Of a DNA stretch of 64,000 bases, positions 41,201 to 53,286 are shown in pieces. Where the stretch lies: positions 8,098,384 through 8,162,383 of the forward strand of contig CM040753.1 of NCBI GenBank assembly GCA_022829145.1, given 5' to 3'. Both the position numbers and the translations under genes were made by a program. Each line of letters starts with the position of its first letter. The first letter of the stretch is position 1. This stretch comes from Albula goreensis (Eukaryota; Chordata; Actinopteri; Albuliformes; Albulidae). Below the pieces are notes generated by a model. It did not search any database. It was given only the letters and a program-made list of their open reading frames with translations, and was not told the DNA's origin.

Positions 41201-41994
41201 ACCTCCTGCTGCGGATCCTTCTGGAGGCCGGCTTCGGTGCGGCCCACTACTACCTGTTCGGCTTCTACATCCCCAAACGCTTCCTGTGCCACCAGGCTCC
41301 CTGCACCACCACGGTGGACTGCTACGTGTCCCGGCCCACGGAGAAGACCGTGATGCTGAACTTCATGCTGGGGGTGAGTGCCCTGTCCTTCCTCCTCAAC
41401 TTCGCTGATCTAATCTGCACCATCAAGCGGTCAGTGGGGCGGAGGAAAGAGAACAAGATGGTGGTGGAGAAGGTGTACGAGGAAGAGCAGTACTACCTCT
41501 CCCCGAGCGGGCGAAGTGCAGCGGTTGAGCTCCCGCTTGCCCGCGACTTGGTGTCCTCCGCCGTTTTCCGCAAAAGGGGGGCCAGCAAGTCCAGCACAGA
41601 CGAGGCAGCCTCCGTCCACTTAGACGAGCCTGGCCGCCAAAGCACCCCACGTGATGGACAACGTCCACCTCTGCTCCTACCGCCTGGGACAGGGACCAAC
41701 ACCAACGGCAACAACATGTACACGCAGGCCCAGGATGAGGGGCCGGAGCTGGCCGGCAGCGAGGCGGCACTGTGCCCGACCGACACCAAGGGCACACCGA
41801 GGCCCATCCGAGTCTGCAAGCACAGCCGCCTGAAGCCTCCCCCGCCCCCACGACGGGACAAGGGTCCCGCCCCAGCGCCCCCCACCCCTGAGCTCTGCGG
41901 CAGGAGGGTGGGCCAGTACACACTGGTGGAGGTGACCTCCGACCTGCAGTCCAACAGCAGTGACAACCAGGAGAAAAGGTCCGAATGGGTTTGA
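38137..41994 (+). CDS. gjd4: Connexin delta-4 (gap junction protein), two coding exons
   Basis: Connexins form hexameric hemichannels that dock into gap junctions. Joining 38137-38200 to 40799-41994 gives 419 residues, against 370 in human GJD4. The parts visible are the amino-terminal helix (residues 1-21), TM1 (about 23-41), extracellular loop 1 with Cys54, Cys61 and Cys65 (C-x6-C-x3-C) after YQDEQERFVCN, TM2 (about 77-98), a basic cytoplasmic loop, TM3, loop 2 with C-x4-C-x5-C followed by the signature YVSRPTEK, TM4, and a long Pro-rich tail. The tail ends SEWV, as in human GJD4, a possible PDZ ligand by analogy with connexin 36. The intron after the amino-terminal segment is typical of delta connexins. 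Order and strand relative to ccny and fzd8 match human. Confidence 0.95.
39482..39655. mobile_element. MITE-like palindromic repeat, third copy
   Basis: The element lies in the gjd4 intron. Its left part (GTCTAGTAGAGCTACAGGG, TTTTTGTTTTCATCTT) and right part (TGATTGATCAACTAAGTG, AACAGCAAAATCCTTCATG, CCCTCCACCCCTG) match the layout of the elements near 18.7 and 23.9 kb. This arrangement is frequent in teleost introns. Confidence 0.45.
39916..40788. repeat. GT/T-rich minisatellite at the 3' end of the gjd4 intron
   Basis: About 870 bp is built from variants of a 14-bp unit, GTGATTGTGTTTTT, with forms such as GTGACTGGGTTTTT and GTGATTGTGTTGTT. The + strand is almost free of C; the minus strand is A/C-rich and gives a spurious Thr/Gln/Ser/Lys/Asn-rich ORF. 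The array stops about 10 bp before the splice acceptor at 40797-40798. From about 40141 a higher-order period near 225 bp is superimposed. Confidence 0.95.
40799..41994 (+). CDS. gjd4: gjd4 exon 2 (transmembrane channel and tail)
   Basis: The exon follows TCGAACAG and starts with the last two bases of a Gly codon, then KIWLVLLILMR. It holds residues 22-419 and ends EWV with a TGA at 41992-41994. There is no ATG at its start: the apparent upstream extension in this frame uses TTG and intron sequence, so a single-exon model beginning near 40786 would be wrong. The exon is markedly GC-richer than its surroundings. Confidence 0.95.
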
Positions 41995-43950
41995 CCTGCT
42001 GGGCTTGAATGTGCTGGCAGTTCTCTTTCATGATGAAAAGGGGTTGATAAGACAATGCACATGGAACAGAAACAGTCATTAAATGCAGAACTGCACAAAA
42101 GCCCATTAAGGCAACATGAAGAGAAACCACTGAGGACCTGCAGTTCCTCCACTTTACATCAACTCTGATATGTAAAACTGGCTGACTGGGATAACATTTG
42201 TATTTGAGGCACTGTTTGTCTTTTCATGTTTCAAATGACAAATGTCCAGACAATAATAAGTGATGTTTTATGTTTTACTATACATTTCCTTTACTAAAGA
42301 CAGACATTGTGCAATACTGAGGTTAGAATAAGATTGAAATATCCAATGAGAGGTGTGTTCCCCTCTGTTGCATTGTCCTGTTTGGTATGTTCAGTATGTC
42401 CCAGAAAACACCAACCTGAAGTGACAGTCAGAGCACGGATCTGACTTCAGCTAAAACAACTGCTACAAGACTCAGCTGTTCCCTGAGCCATGAGCCCAGG
42501 TCAGCCATGTCACCAGGTCTGTAAACTGGGTCGCTAAACGGGTCAGGCCCCCCCACAGACCCTGGCCTGGCCCAGACCTCCCACCTGGGGCTGCTGCAGA
42601 TCTGGGCCTGGACCTGTTCTTTGGTTCAGGATTGAGGGTTCAAAGGGTCAGGGTCAGATTCAGATGAATCTCGGGTGAACCTTGCGTGAAGCAGGTGCTC
42701 TGGTCTAGAGACGGCTCGGACTGGATCCTCTGAACCCCGCCAAGCCCTGGCGAGGTCCGTCAGCACCAAGGACAGGCCTATATTTCGGTGGACGCAAGCT
42801 CCCAAAGCAATTACCCCGGGAGCACGCGCAGTATTTATGGAGTTGGCTTGTCACACTATTTTAAGGCCCTGGGGGGATTAAGGAGTGTGCTTTAGACATA
42901 TATGACAACCAAAATAGAGCGCAACAGTTCAGCATGTAAGCGGAGACCACTGCAATATCTGCCCTTCAAACTGTGAGATGCCTGTCATTGTGGTATTCAC
43001 TTCACCTCTGTGCCAGTGCTACCTTCTCAAAGGCGCTGCATACATTTTATATTTAAGTCAAGGTAGCACCAGACAAAAGTAACAATATATTTTTGTAACT
43101 ATCGTTGCTATAACCTTTTTTCTATTCGTGTTGCTTGGATCATTGATCTAAAATACAGATGCATTTTATGTCAGGATACGGGAGTGGATATTGTGAGGAG
43201 GAACTTCATTGTGAAAGCCTTTAGTTTTGTTGTCAGTGTTCATCATCTTGCCATCACTCTTGGGCAGCAGATGCATGTCCTTCATATCCTCTGCAGAGAT
43301 TACAGAGGCTTATTGGCCTATGGTGTAGAATGGCACTGACATGTCTCTGAAAGCACTGCAGCAATGTCTTTGTTAACATCCTATGTCTTTTTGGATGCGG
43401 CAGCCAGTTCTCAGTTCTTATCTTCTGTCTGCTGAAGTCAACTCGGGCCAGGGGCAACCAGATTTTGAGCTTTGATTTTAGATATAGATTACATACATAC
43501 ATTCAATTTATATAGATATATGTAAAAAAGATTTTAATGGAATTCTTTAATGATGAAAAGTCTCTTTAATAATTATTTATACTGGGTGCATCGGGAACAC
43601 CTGCTCAAAGCTGAAGGTCTTTACAAATTCTGGAATTATTCAAATATGATTTTGCAGTTTCTTTTGCAAAGGCATTTTATGTTTGATATGTTTTGTAGAA
43701 TCTAACAAGATGAATACAGTTATTGCCCATAAAACAGATATTTGACCAGTTTTTTAAACCTCTGGATATATTCTCTTGTGATTATTGACATAAAAAAGTA
43801 TTCTTTTTGCATTTTTGATGTAGACAGCTTTATATTTACTTGAAAATCACTCAACTTGAAAGTCTAATATCATTTTGAAAGCAATTAAAAGCCAAGATGT
43901 GTGTATACTGTGGTTATTTTAATAAATATCCAATGAAGTTGTGCTTTATT
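41995..43950 (+). other. gjd4: Likely gjd4 3' UTR
   Basis: The first convincing poly(A) signal after the stop is AATAAA at 43921-43926, followed by GTTGTGCTTTATTTTTCT, which suits a downstream element. This gives a UTR near 1.95 kb. No ORF or repeat of note lies in it. Confidence 0.5.
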
Positions 43951-44350
43951 TTTCTCGTGGCATTTTATGTTCCAGACAGTCCACTTTCTGGTCATTGAAC
44001 AACATGAAACATTTTCAACAAACATTTTTAGAATTACTTACAAAATATTACATTTCCTACACCAATGTCTATATCAATAGACTGGCCTACTTCTGCCTCC
44101 AGTCCTTCTATCACAGTTCATATCAATAAGCACAATGAGCACTAAACAAAAGTTTTATTTGCTTTCAAGGGTTTTTAATCCTGCCTTCTGAATGCAAGCA
44201 TGGAAAGAAATAAGCATGTGAAACTGCTTTATTCATATATGAGCACAATTTATACAAAGTGCAAAAAACAATTATTTTGAGAAAATGCGCAAAAATTGTG
44301 AAAATGACCAGAAAAATGAAACAAATCAAAAAATAATGAGAAAATACACA

Positions 44351-44364
44351 CTGCCCTCTTGTGG
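44351..44364 (-). promoter_or_regulatory. CTCF-like motif
   Basis: The reverse complement CCACAAGAGGGCAG fits the CTCF core with one mismatch (A for a pyrimidine at position 5). It points left, towards gjd4. Confidence 0.4.
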
Positions 44365-45026
44365 TGAAAATTCAAAAGTCATTTTGAGAATATGCATGTC
44401 CCTCAAAAGATGGTAAATGGTGCAGAAAATACCCACACAGGTCAGAGGCCGCTACTAACTTTAACCTTTTCCAAAATGCAATACAGAAAAATATATCTGT
44501 ATTATATATTTTTATACCATGTAACATAATACTAATCGATTCAAACATTGAATGACAGGACATGTGGATTTTCAGCCGATACACTGAGCTCTCCATTAAA
44601 TATGAATATCTAAAAATGTGCATGTGTATGTGTATAGTTCATCATACAAACTTTTTATCATGATACCATGGGAACGTTTGACACAAATAATCCTCCAAAA
44701 AGCCAACATAGTATGTAGAACATTTTAAAGGGTATTTTCTAGCTATGAAGCAAAGTCACAGCTTGGAATCAGTCATGATTTAGGTGGTCCAGAGGCTACA
44801 ACAATGTGAGTCTGTGCTGTAAACAAATGTTGAACCATCTTTGCCTCAGAGACAACCCAGTCACTGGCCCAAACCACACTGCTTCTGTTAGGTCCGTCAC
44901 TGCTCTCCCTGCCAGTCCCAGTCCAGGAATAATAAAGAGAGTATGTCAAATGGCACAGTGGAGCACTGACCTGAGGACAGCGCCCCCTTATGGAAACTCC
45001 CACCACAGAGCAAGGGGCCCTCTGCA

Positions 45027-45040
45027 GCGCCCTCTGGTGT
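45027..45040 (-). promoter_or_regulatory. CTCF-like motif
   Basis: The reverse complement ACACCAGAGGGCGC, continuing into TGCAG, fits the CTCF core except at its first base. It points left. A weaker related sequence lies at about 44980-44993. Confidence 0.4.
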
Positions 45041-46406
45041 TGTAAAACAGGTACTTCAGAGGCGATGGCTGGGAAACTGCCCAGTCAGGAGATAAAAAGT
45101 GAAGGATCCCTCAAAAGGAAACATGATTCTTTTGTCTGTATCAGCGAGTCACCCACAGACAGACAGAGCACAGCGTTTCTTGTGTTCAGGGGGTGGGGGT
45201 GGGGGTTGCATGGGAACCCTGAAAAGAGGCAGAGCACCATTCAGGCCTTGTCCATGGCAGGTTCATTGTTGCCAAGCAGTTGGAGGCCCATCATTTGTAT
45301 TGACGTTTATTCAAAGGAAATTCTATTGGCCTGGAAATCAGTCAAATTGCTATTGTTATGGCAGGGCAACTGGTTTTGCACTACCCCACTGGTTCCTAAT
45401 AACCAATTTGCTTGACAAAGCAGTTTACAGGGATCACAATTAGTTTTGATTTGACCAACAACGCCGCAACCACCACCAGCATATCCATCTCTCCAGCTTC
45501 CCACCCAGGAGGTGCAGAGTCCCACAACAAACAAACAATTTTATCAATATGCAAAGTGTATGCTTGGTGTGTGATGTTTTGGTATGAATCTGATGAAATT
45601 TGATTCATTGGTATGAAAAATATCTGGTGTAGAAATACTCCCTAAAAATTTTATATTTTTCTCAATCCCAATCTTTTCCCCTGGCTGATTAAGATGTATA
45701 TTGATTATAGGAATAAAAACCAAATCGTGTGCTTATTACTCAAAGATTTTATTTGCAAACCTTTTTGTAAGTATTTTTTTGAAGGAATAATTGTATATGA
45801 ATAATGAATAATGAATAATGAAAATTGAATAATGTGTATACTCAAGGACTATAAGTCACATTGTGATGACTCCCCTCCTTTGTTCATGGTTTGCCCTCTG
45901 GCTTGCACATGTATTTATTCCCTTTATATAGATTAATGATTAGTAATACTTCAAATTATCTTTTTTATTTCTGAAAGAGAGCACCATCTTATGGAGGGCA
46001 CTGAGGCCAGCTGTATTCCAGAGTTTGGGATATTTTTATAATCCTGAAAGCACAGCATTCCTTGGCTCCTCAACATTCCAACAGTTTTCCTCTGCACAGG
46101 AAGGGCTGTCTGGAAATATCACTAATAAAACATGGTGGTTTTAAATGTGTCTCTGTGGTCTGTATCCATCATCATAGAATTTTAACACATGGATTAAGCA
46201 GAAAACTTAAATTCAGAAAATTCCCCCCCAACATTTGTTTAATCGAAACACCATTATCATGTTCAGGAAATACATCAAATTGGTCCTGTATTACTTTGGA
46301 AAATAATTATTTGAAATGATACTTTCCTAACAAAGACATTGAAAAACATCTCCTCTTGCACCAGATATGATATCTTATCTTTGAGAACTGCTCTTGTCAG
46401 GGTCAA

Positions 46407-46514
<108 letters not shown>

Positions 46515-48244
46515 CATTGCAATTCCACCTCTGTTCCTCAATATCAACAAACAACAATCATTAGGAAAATCAAGTAAGGGTAGGATCTGAGATCTATATG
46601 AACTGATAAACTGACCTATGTAAAATCACAGAAATCGTGTTGATACCATAAGTATGGATATTTCAGATGAGCATTAGAGACAGTGGGTGATCTGGTCAGC
46701 AGTGTAGATCCTGGGTCAATGTGAGGGTGATTCGGGCCTGGATCAGATCATTCTGTGTGTGGGGAGAAATGCACAGACTGAGACAAATGCTGACTGACAG
46801 GGAGTGTGGTCCAAATGAACTGGTGCTGGGCAGGAGCTTCTGCACTGTGGACCGGGTCAGTCAGGGCTGTGGTTGTCTGTGCAGGAGGATGAAACGCACG
46901 CGCTGCAGCTGGATCGATGACATTAATAGGCATGACCTCTCCACCGCCCCAGAAGCCTTGCTTTATCCCACTCCATCGGCCTGATTAATATTTGATGGCC
47001 GTCCGTTGTCAGAATGCATCTACTGGTGTGCGGAAAGAATGCTACGGTCCACTGCAGTGCTTGATTGAGAAATCCGGGTCAATCAGGGCGATGTTGGAGA
47101 AAATGTTTCTTGGCTCCTCGCACACGTTTAAATTTTCAACTTAAGCCCTTGGTCGGCCGTGCATGCGTGATATCTCGCACGGGAATTAACAGTGAGAGTA
47201 CACTCATCCCTCGCCCAGTCGGACGTCCATGCGCTGAAAAAAAAAGAACTTTGGAATCTGCTCGTGTGCCAAGCGCTGTGAGGATACAGCAGCAATGAGA
47301 ACTCAAATTTTATTGAGCTCTATTGTTCACCCCTGAAAGGACATTCAAACATGGCAAAATATAATCAAAATATGATCTTATTGAATAAAGTAATACGGTG
47401 CTACACAAGTGGATGAGGCTGATTTCTGATGTTGAAATTGTGGGAGGCATTATGTGTGTGTGGGTGGAGGTTTCACGGTTGCCCCTGAGAAATCAAACGG
47501 TTAGATCTTCCGCTGCACTTTTACTGTATTAGTACCAATGACTTCAAACCGTGTGCTTGCTGATCTTTACGATCAGATTAAAAGTCAAAAGTAGTAATAA
47601 TATGTGAGACGCAATTAGTTTGTCTTGTATATTGCTGCCAAACAAATAAAGAGTACAGGCACCAGTGACTGTGAGGTGCTGCTCAGGTGGTGGCACAGAC
47701 AGTAATCAATTAACAAACCTGTGATTTATTTAACAAGGTTGGATACAAACAAACATGAAAGCATGTACAGGCACTGGTATTGCCTGATAGTTACCACATG
47801 TTTACCTTTGGCGGGCTGGTTTCTGCTCCACATCCTTGAGCGTTTCCTTTGTTTATCTTATCTTTGGGCACGATTGACACTCCTCTCCACCCAGCTCTCA
47901 CTTTGACCCTGGAAAGTGATTCTGTGCCGTGCCAACAGCTCGGCTTACGTATATGGGCTTGTGTACACACGACCTTAATTTCAGTTTCTTTGACATAATC
48001 TTTGTAACAATTGAAAACTTTTAGAATGTAATGATCACAAAGAAATCAGGTGAAGTTAAGTGAGTTCCGGAGAGTCTGTAGATCACCCACACCAACTGTT
48101 AAGATCTTTAAGGGAAAAAATGCACGGAAGTATAACTTTTAAAATCTTACACCAAATTTTCAAAACAAAATACAATTTAACGCGTACGTCAGACTAGCAA
48201 AAGGGGTAGTTTTCTGCATGATCAAGAATCAATGCTTTATTCTT

Positions 48245-48258
48245 CCACCAGATGGCAG
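48245..48258 (+). promoter_or_regulatory. CTCF-like motif, forward orientation
   Basis: CCACCAGATGGCAG matches the CTCF core CCASYAGRKGGCRS at all positions and points right, towards fzd8, opposite to the motifs at 44.4 and 45.0 kb. Confidence 0.45.
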
Positions 48259-50125
48259 TAGTAATTCAACCTTTTCAGTAAATTTGCCTCTGGGCTACCT
48301 CAAGGCAACCTGCACAATTGTATTTGGATTGCAACGCAGGGAGCAAATTAACCCGGCATTCAAATTAGATCCCACATTTCCCCGGTGAAAGCTGTGGAGC
48401 ATTATGTTCGAATGATAAAATATCATTTTCTTCCAACAAACCACAAAATACATTGCCAAGCGAAGCGCATTTAAAGATACATGTTTCTATTTACCTCTAT
48501 AAAACTATAGAATTGCATACAAATAAGATTTTAAAAAAGTCACAAAGTATCACACCAAAACCTTTATGAGAACTGAAATAAAATAATCGAACTGTATTTG
48601 CGCTGGATTTGGCAAAACTTTACAAACGAGCAAATCGTCACCCAACAGCAAATTGGCTAAATTGAATCACCGGGCTGGATTGTACGACTTTGTTATCCAT
48701 AACTGACAAATGATACTGGTCATTCATCAAAACTGGTTTTGTTAATGTGTTCTCGTTTCTATTCTGGTCTTATAATTTCATTTTATAGAAGATTCATGGT
48801 TACGGTAGGTAAGATCAAGGCACATTTAAGGGAGAATCGCTCATGAACACTAACCTTAAAACATTCAGGTCTGTTTAAAACACTTTGATGCACTGGGATG
48901 AATGAAACACTCTTCAAAGGTGCAAGATCTAACAAAAGAAAGTAGGATAAGTCTTCAACATCTAAGCGGCTAATAATCAGTGTCACTAAACATTTTTAAA
49001 AAGTTGTATCTTACAACAATGCGCTCAACTGAAAAACATAAGGTAATACACTGCAAACTTCTGATAAAAGCTGTATATTGTTGAGCGTAGTTTTCATTGC
49101 GTCCATAAACACCTTGAAAACAGAATTTCCAGCATAAAACCCGTTGACAACCAGGATCAAATTTCTTCATTGAAAACAAGAATTCACTGCATAAAGAAAA
49201 TGTTATTGTGTGCATATTCCTTGTATTTGTCATACATATTTACACCAGTGTTAGGTTTCCTTAAACTTGGTTGGAAACGACTAATTGTGACTTAGAGACA
49301 GTATTAACAAGTCGACCAGGCCGAACGAGGGCTATTGCCCTTAACAAACAAGCTGGGTAGGTGGCTGTCCGCTACTTTTGAATGACATCTTAATAACCAT
49401 GAAGGGAGAACTCCCTCCAAATTACTCTCAGGCCTAGATTTGCACCCGTGCATCCCAGTTGAACACACACCCCAGTGAGAGAAACTGGACCGCATTAGGT
49501 GCGCTTGTTGTACTCAAGTCAAACGGGGGTAATTATTGAACAAAAATGTAATAAAGCGCATTGCAGTGTTGCAGCTAAATTGAGGAGCAAAACTACAGCT
49601 TTTAGCACGATTGTCTTGCCAAATGATTTTTCTTCAGGGGGATTAGGTGAACAGAACACCTGTGGGGCTTTGACGACTTTGAATACTGTCCCTGTCCGCA
49701 CCCTGCAGCTCTACCTACAATACAGAAATATTCGCTGCAATCTTCCTTATGGTACCTTGCGCAGGCGCTGTAAAACTCGGATACTCTCGGCTGCCCTAAA
49801 TCAACTCTAAAGAAAGTTCAAGTTGGACATTAAATAAGACGTGGTGCAAACAATTAGGAAAATAATCACACTAACAGTTGCCTACTTCCTTTCCATAAAG
49901 GAAAGTATGGTCCCAATACAAAGCCCTAGTTCCCATCATTTAAACCCTTAGCCCCTCCCATTCGGCGATGAGCCACCGGGGAAGCAGGATAAGTTTTTCC
50001 AATTAAATCCAAGTTCATCGCCCGAGACAGCTGAATTATCCCTCAAATACACAAAACATCCGTAAGTTGCGGATGGTCCAAAATAGAGAAGCATTTACGC
50101 ATAAGTATGCATTTATCAAAATGGT

Positions 50126-50131
50126 TTTATT
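50126..50131 (-). terminator. fzd8: Candidate fzd8 poly(A) signal
   Basis: AATAAA on the minus strand about 0.5 kb beyond the fzd8 stop, inside an AT-rich stretch typical of a 3' UTR. Another AATAAA at 50561-50566 lies only about 60 nt past the stop and seems less likely to be the main site. Confidence 0.4.
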
Positions 50132-50624
50132 GTCAAAATAAAAGTAATATTTGCTCTCACAAAGTGACATCTACACTTTATACATATTTACAATATTCTA
50201 TAAATTTTCATTTATACACAATTTACAAGTTTGTACACAATAATTATATAAATACATTTTGCATTAAAAACCCGTATAATATTTGGGTACTAAGACATTA
50301 AGGCTTATTTCGACCATCTTTGATAATGATTGTTGACACTGTTTAGGGTTAAACAATGAAACCACGTTTTCTGCGAGGAACACCGCTTAAAGACAACTGC
50401 CTCTGTGCTGGAGGCCAGAAAAAATACAATGCCTGTGCTTTCTAATGCTCCATCCACTGCTAGTCATGTGCATGTGAATGGGCTGGATTCAGAGGTGCTA
50501 ATGGCAGATACATTGTTCAGACCGGTTCCAATACTCCTGTCTAATAGAAGTCATCAAGAGTTTATTAATGTGATAATTAGCGAGACAGAAGATCTCGGCG
50601 CAAATAGCTGCCAATGGGCTCATT

Positions 50625-52382
50625 TTAAACCTGCGACAATGGCATTTGTTTTGGGCAAGAGACTGAGCTCGCAGTACCCGATCTCCAAGTCAGTCCCGTA
50701 CTAACGTCACTGTACATCGACCCGCTCGTGCCTTTGCTGCCCCAGCAACATCTCGTGCAAAAGGTTCGCCAGGATTCCAGCGTTTTCCCCGACCAAATCC
50801 ACACACCCGACGTGATGCCCACGAGAAGGCACATGAAGTACTTCAACATGAAGACAGCATAGTCCGGCTTATTTGGTTCCTGCTCCAGCAGGCACGGACA
50901 GTTGTGTGTAATCTCCCAAGTCTGTCTGTTATGTTGTTCATAAAAATAGCACGCAACTATGATTGTTGCAGGTACAGTGTAAAGCACTGTAAAAATTCCG
51001 ATCCTGATCATTAGTTTCTCAAGCTTGTCTGTTTTCGTCCCTCCTTGCTTGATAACGCTCCGAATCCTAAACAAGGACACAAAACCCGCTAAAAGGAACA
51101 TCGTGCCAATAAACAAATAGATGACCAACGGCGCCAAGACGAAACCTCTCAGATTGTCCAAGTTCTGATTGCCAACATAGCAAATTCCAGCCACAGGGTC
51201 TCCATCCACTGAGCTAAGTGCCAAAACCGCAATGGATTTCATGCTCGGGATCAGCCATGCAGCCAGGTGAAAATACTGCGAGTAACTTGCAATGGCTTCG
51301 TTACCCCACTTCATACCGGCGGCCAAAAACCAAGTCAGTGACAGAATCACCCACCAGATAGAGCTGGCCATGCCGAAAAAGTAAATCAGGAGAAAAACAA
51401 CTGTACAAAGCGCGGGGCCGGTGGTCTCGTAGTGAATGTGCTCCACGTCATACTCCCGGTTGCAAGCCACCTTTTCGTGTCCGGCAATTAGTCGCACGAT
51501 GTAACCAACAGAAACAAACATGTAGCAAGCAGACAAGAAAATTATGGGCCTCTCCGGGTACTTGAATCGCTCCATGTCGATTAAGAAAGTGGCCACAGTC
51601 GCGAATGTGGAAACAAAACACAGCACGGACCAGAGTCCTATCCAGAAAGTGGTAAACGTTCTCTCGTCCTGTGTAAAATAAGGGTTATGGCAGGGCATTG
51701 CGCAGTTCGGAATCTGCCCAGTCTTCACTCGGTTATAAAGCGGGTGTCGGTCACTGTTTACCTGCACCATCGGCGTGCGGCAGTGGCAGCCAGACTCGCA
51801 AGGGGAAACCACCGGTCTGTGTTTATTCCCTGGTACACCAGGTCGACCGTGTCCGTTTTTATTTTTGTGGGGGTTGAAAGGTTTACCCGGATAATTTGTC
51901 GGCTTCGACAGGACCGGTGAAACTGTCGTTGAATCAGTTCTGTTGTAGTCCATACAAAGTGTATCTGGGTTGCCTTGCACTGGCAGTAAGTCGCATTTCA
52001 TCCTGTCGGGCCAGGGAAAACCATACTGTCTCATTAGAGGCGCGCAGCCTGCTCTAGCTCTCTCGCAGACACTTCGGCAAGGCGGCAGGGGCTTCTTGTA
52101 GTCCTCCAGGCAAATAGGAGTATACATGCTGCAGAGGAAGAACTTAAGGTCCGGAGAACACTGGATTTCCACAAGAGGCCAAAACTGGTGCACCTCCAGG
52201 CCAGCCTCGTCCTGTGTGTCGTGATTGAACTGATTCGGCATGTAGGTGTAGTTGTAGCCGATTCCTTTACACAGAGGTACGGATATCTCCTGGCATGTTA
52301 TCTCCTTGGCTGTGGTGCAGCTCGATCTCTGTAATACGACGAGTGCGAGAAGCAGGTATATCCCCAACAGGTAGCACTCCAT
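50625..52382 (-). CDS. fzd8: Frizzled-8 Wnt receptor, single exon, complete
   Basis: Frizzled-8 is a seven-pass plasma-membrane receptor that binds Wnt ligands through its cysteine-rich domain, acts with LRP5/6 and recruits Dishevelled. The 585-residue frame is uninterrupted, as expected for this intronless gene. A signal peptide (about 1-25) is followed by a CRD with the ten expected cysteines at 30, 38, 75, 84, 91, 102, 106, 113, 130 and 143 and N-glycosylation sites at Asn44 and Asn147. A basic linker and seven membrane helices run from about 244 to 530. The Dishevelled-binding KTxxxW motif is KTLESW at 533-538. The tail STGLTWRSGTASSVS and the end MPLSQV, a PDZ ligand, identify frizzled-8. 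Human FZD8 is 694 residues; the difference lies mainly in Gly-rich stretches missing from the linker and tail here. The a or b fish paralogue is not decided. Confidence 0.98.
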   Translation of the reverse strand: MECYLLGIYLLLALVVLQRSSCTTAKEITCQEISVPLCKGIGYNYTYMPNQFNHDTQDEAGLEVHQFWPLVEIQCSPDLKFFLCSMYTPICLEDYKKPLPPCRSVCERARAGCAPLMRQYGFPWPDRMKCDLLPVQGNPDTLCMDYNRTDSTTVSPVLSKPTNYPGKPFNPHKNKNGHGRPGVPGNKHRPVVSPCESGCHCRTPMVQVNSDRHPLYNRVKTGQIPNCAMPCHNPYFTQDERTFTTFWIGLWSVLCFVSTFATVATFLIDMERFKYPERPIIFLSACYMFVSVGYIVRLIAGHEKVACNREYDVEHIHYETTGPALCTVVFLLIYFFGMASSIWWVILSLTWFLAAGMKWGNEAIASYSQYFHLAAWLIPSMKSIAVLALSSVDGDPVAGICYVGNQNLDNLRGFVLAPLVIYLFIGTMFLLAGFVSLFRIRSVIKQGGTKTDKLEKLMIRIGIFTVLYTVPATIIVACYFYEQHNRQTWEITHNCPCLLEQEPNKPDYAVFMLKYFMCLLVGITSGVWIWSGKTLESWRTFCTRCCWGSKGTSGSMYSDVSTGLTWRSGTASSVSCPKQMPLSQV

Positions 52383-52827
52383 CCTTAAAGAGAGACTGGT
52401 CTCTCTCCTCTGTCAAAGAAACAACGCTCAGTCCTTTTGTTTGTTTCTCTTGTAGGAGGCCAGTCCAGCTAGATTTTGGACAGCGAACCCATCTCGCTGT
52501 ACTTATTTGGCACGGAGTTGCAACAAATTTGCAAACCGTGTGTACTCACGGAGGAGGAGCAGGGGAAAAAATAGCCTCCAGGCGTGCAGTCAAAATGGCT
52601 GAGGAAGCGCACCCGACTCGGAGCACCGGCTACTTTCCTTTAAATTGGTGTGATACTCAAAATCCTGGAACAGCCGCTCGCTTTTCTGTGGGTTCACGTA
52701 GTCCGTTTCAGAATAAGATGGAAGTTTCAAGTTGGTAGCCGATGCCGCTTAATTACATCAGATTGTCTGTGTGTTTCTATCGTACCACTTCCCTACGAAA
52801 CGGTCTGCTGTAGAACGGTGCTTTGAA

Positions 52828-52835
52828 TATTTATA
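52828..52835 (-). promoter_or_regulatory. fzd8: Candidate fzd8 TATA box
   Basis: TATAAATA on the minus strand, about 445 bp upstream of the fzd8 ATG, would place the transcription start near 52800 with a 5' UTR of about 420 nt. The downstream sequence is GC-richer and shows no splice signals or conflicting coding frame. Confidence 0.4.
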
Positions 52836-52886
52836 CAGAAGGCGGTGGAGTCACTCCCCCACGCCGGGTTGTCTAATCACTGAACG

Positions 52887-52897
52887 GCAGGGGCGGA
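52887..52897. promoter_or_regulatory. fzd8: GC box upstream of fzd8
   Basis: GGGGCGGAG on the + strand fits an Sp1/KLF GC box and lies about 55 bp beyond the candidate TATA box relative to fzd8, a common promoter spacing. Confidence 0.35.
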
Positions 52898-53212
52898 GTA
52901 AAGGGATAAGTCAATCAAGTTTTCTTAAGGTGTTTTGTTACATTGGGTCGGTTTTGTTCTGCAATAATTTACTCATATTTAATTCATTATTAATTATTAT
53001 TGTCTCATTACCGCATTATCTCATACATCCCAAAGAACCTTTCGCACAACACTGTCAGACCAGAAAGTGATGGTTGCGAAACTCATTTAATACATTATAA
53101 AATTGTGGAGTGGTTTTCAAAATGTTTTTAAATTTCTCAACTTAAATATAAAGTATCAAAAATTAAACATCGCACCGAGTAATTTGTATCAGCAATTATC
53201 CCAAATATTAAC

Positions 53213-53215
<3 letters not shown>

Positions 53216-53261
<46 letters not shown>

Positions 53262-53286
53262 CATCATCATCATCATCATCATCATC

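Noticed and set aside
39904..41292. 462-codon minus-strand ORF rich in Thr, Gln, Ser, Lys and Asn
   Set aside because: It is the antisense of the minisatellite and of gjd4 exon 2. The low-complexity part reflects a 14-bp repeat almost free of stops, and the other part is a shadow of the connexin frame.
41423..42152. Minus-strand ORFs of 219 and 235 codons
   Set aside because: They are antisense shadows of the GC-rich gjd4 tail.
45990..46005. Further CTCF-like sequence (CACCATCTTATGGAGGGCAC)
   Set aside because: Too many departures from the CTCF core to support a call.
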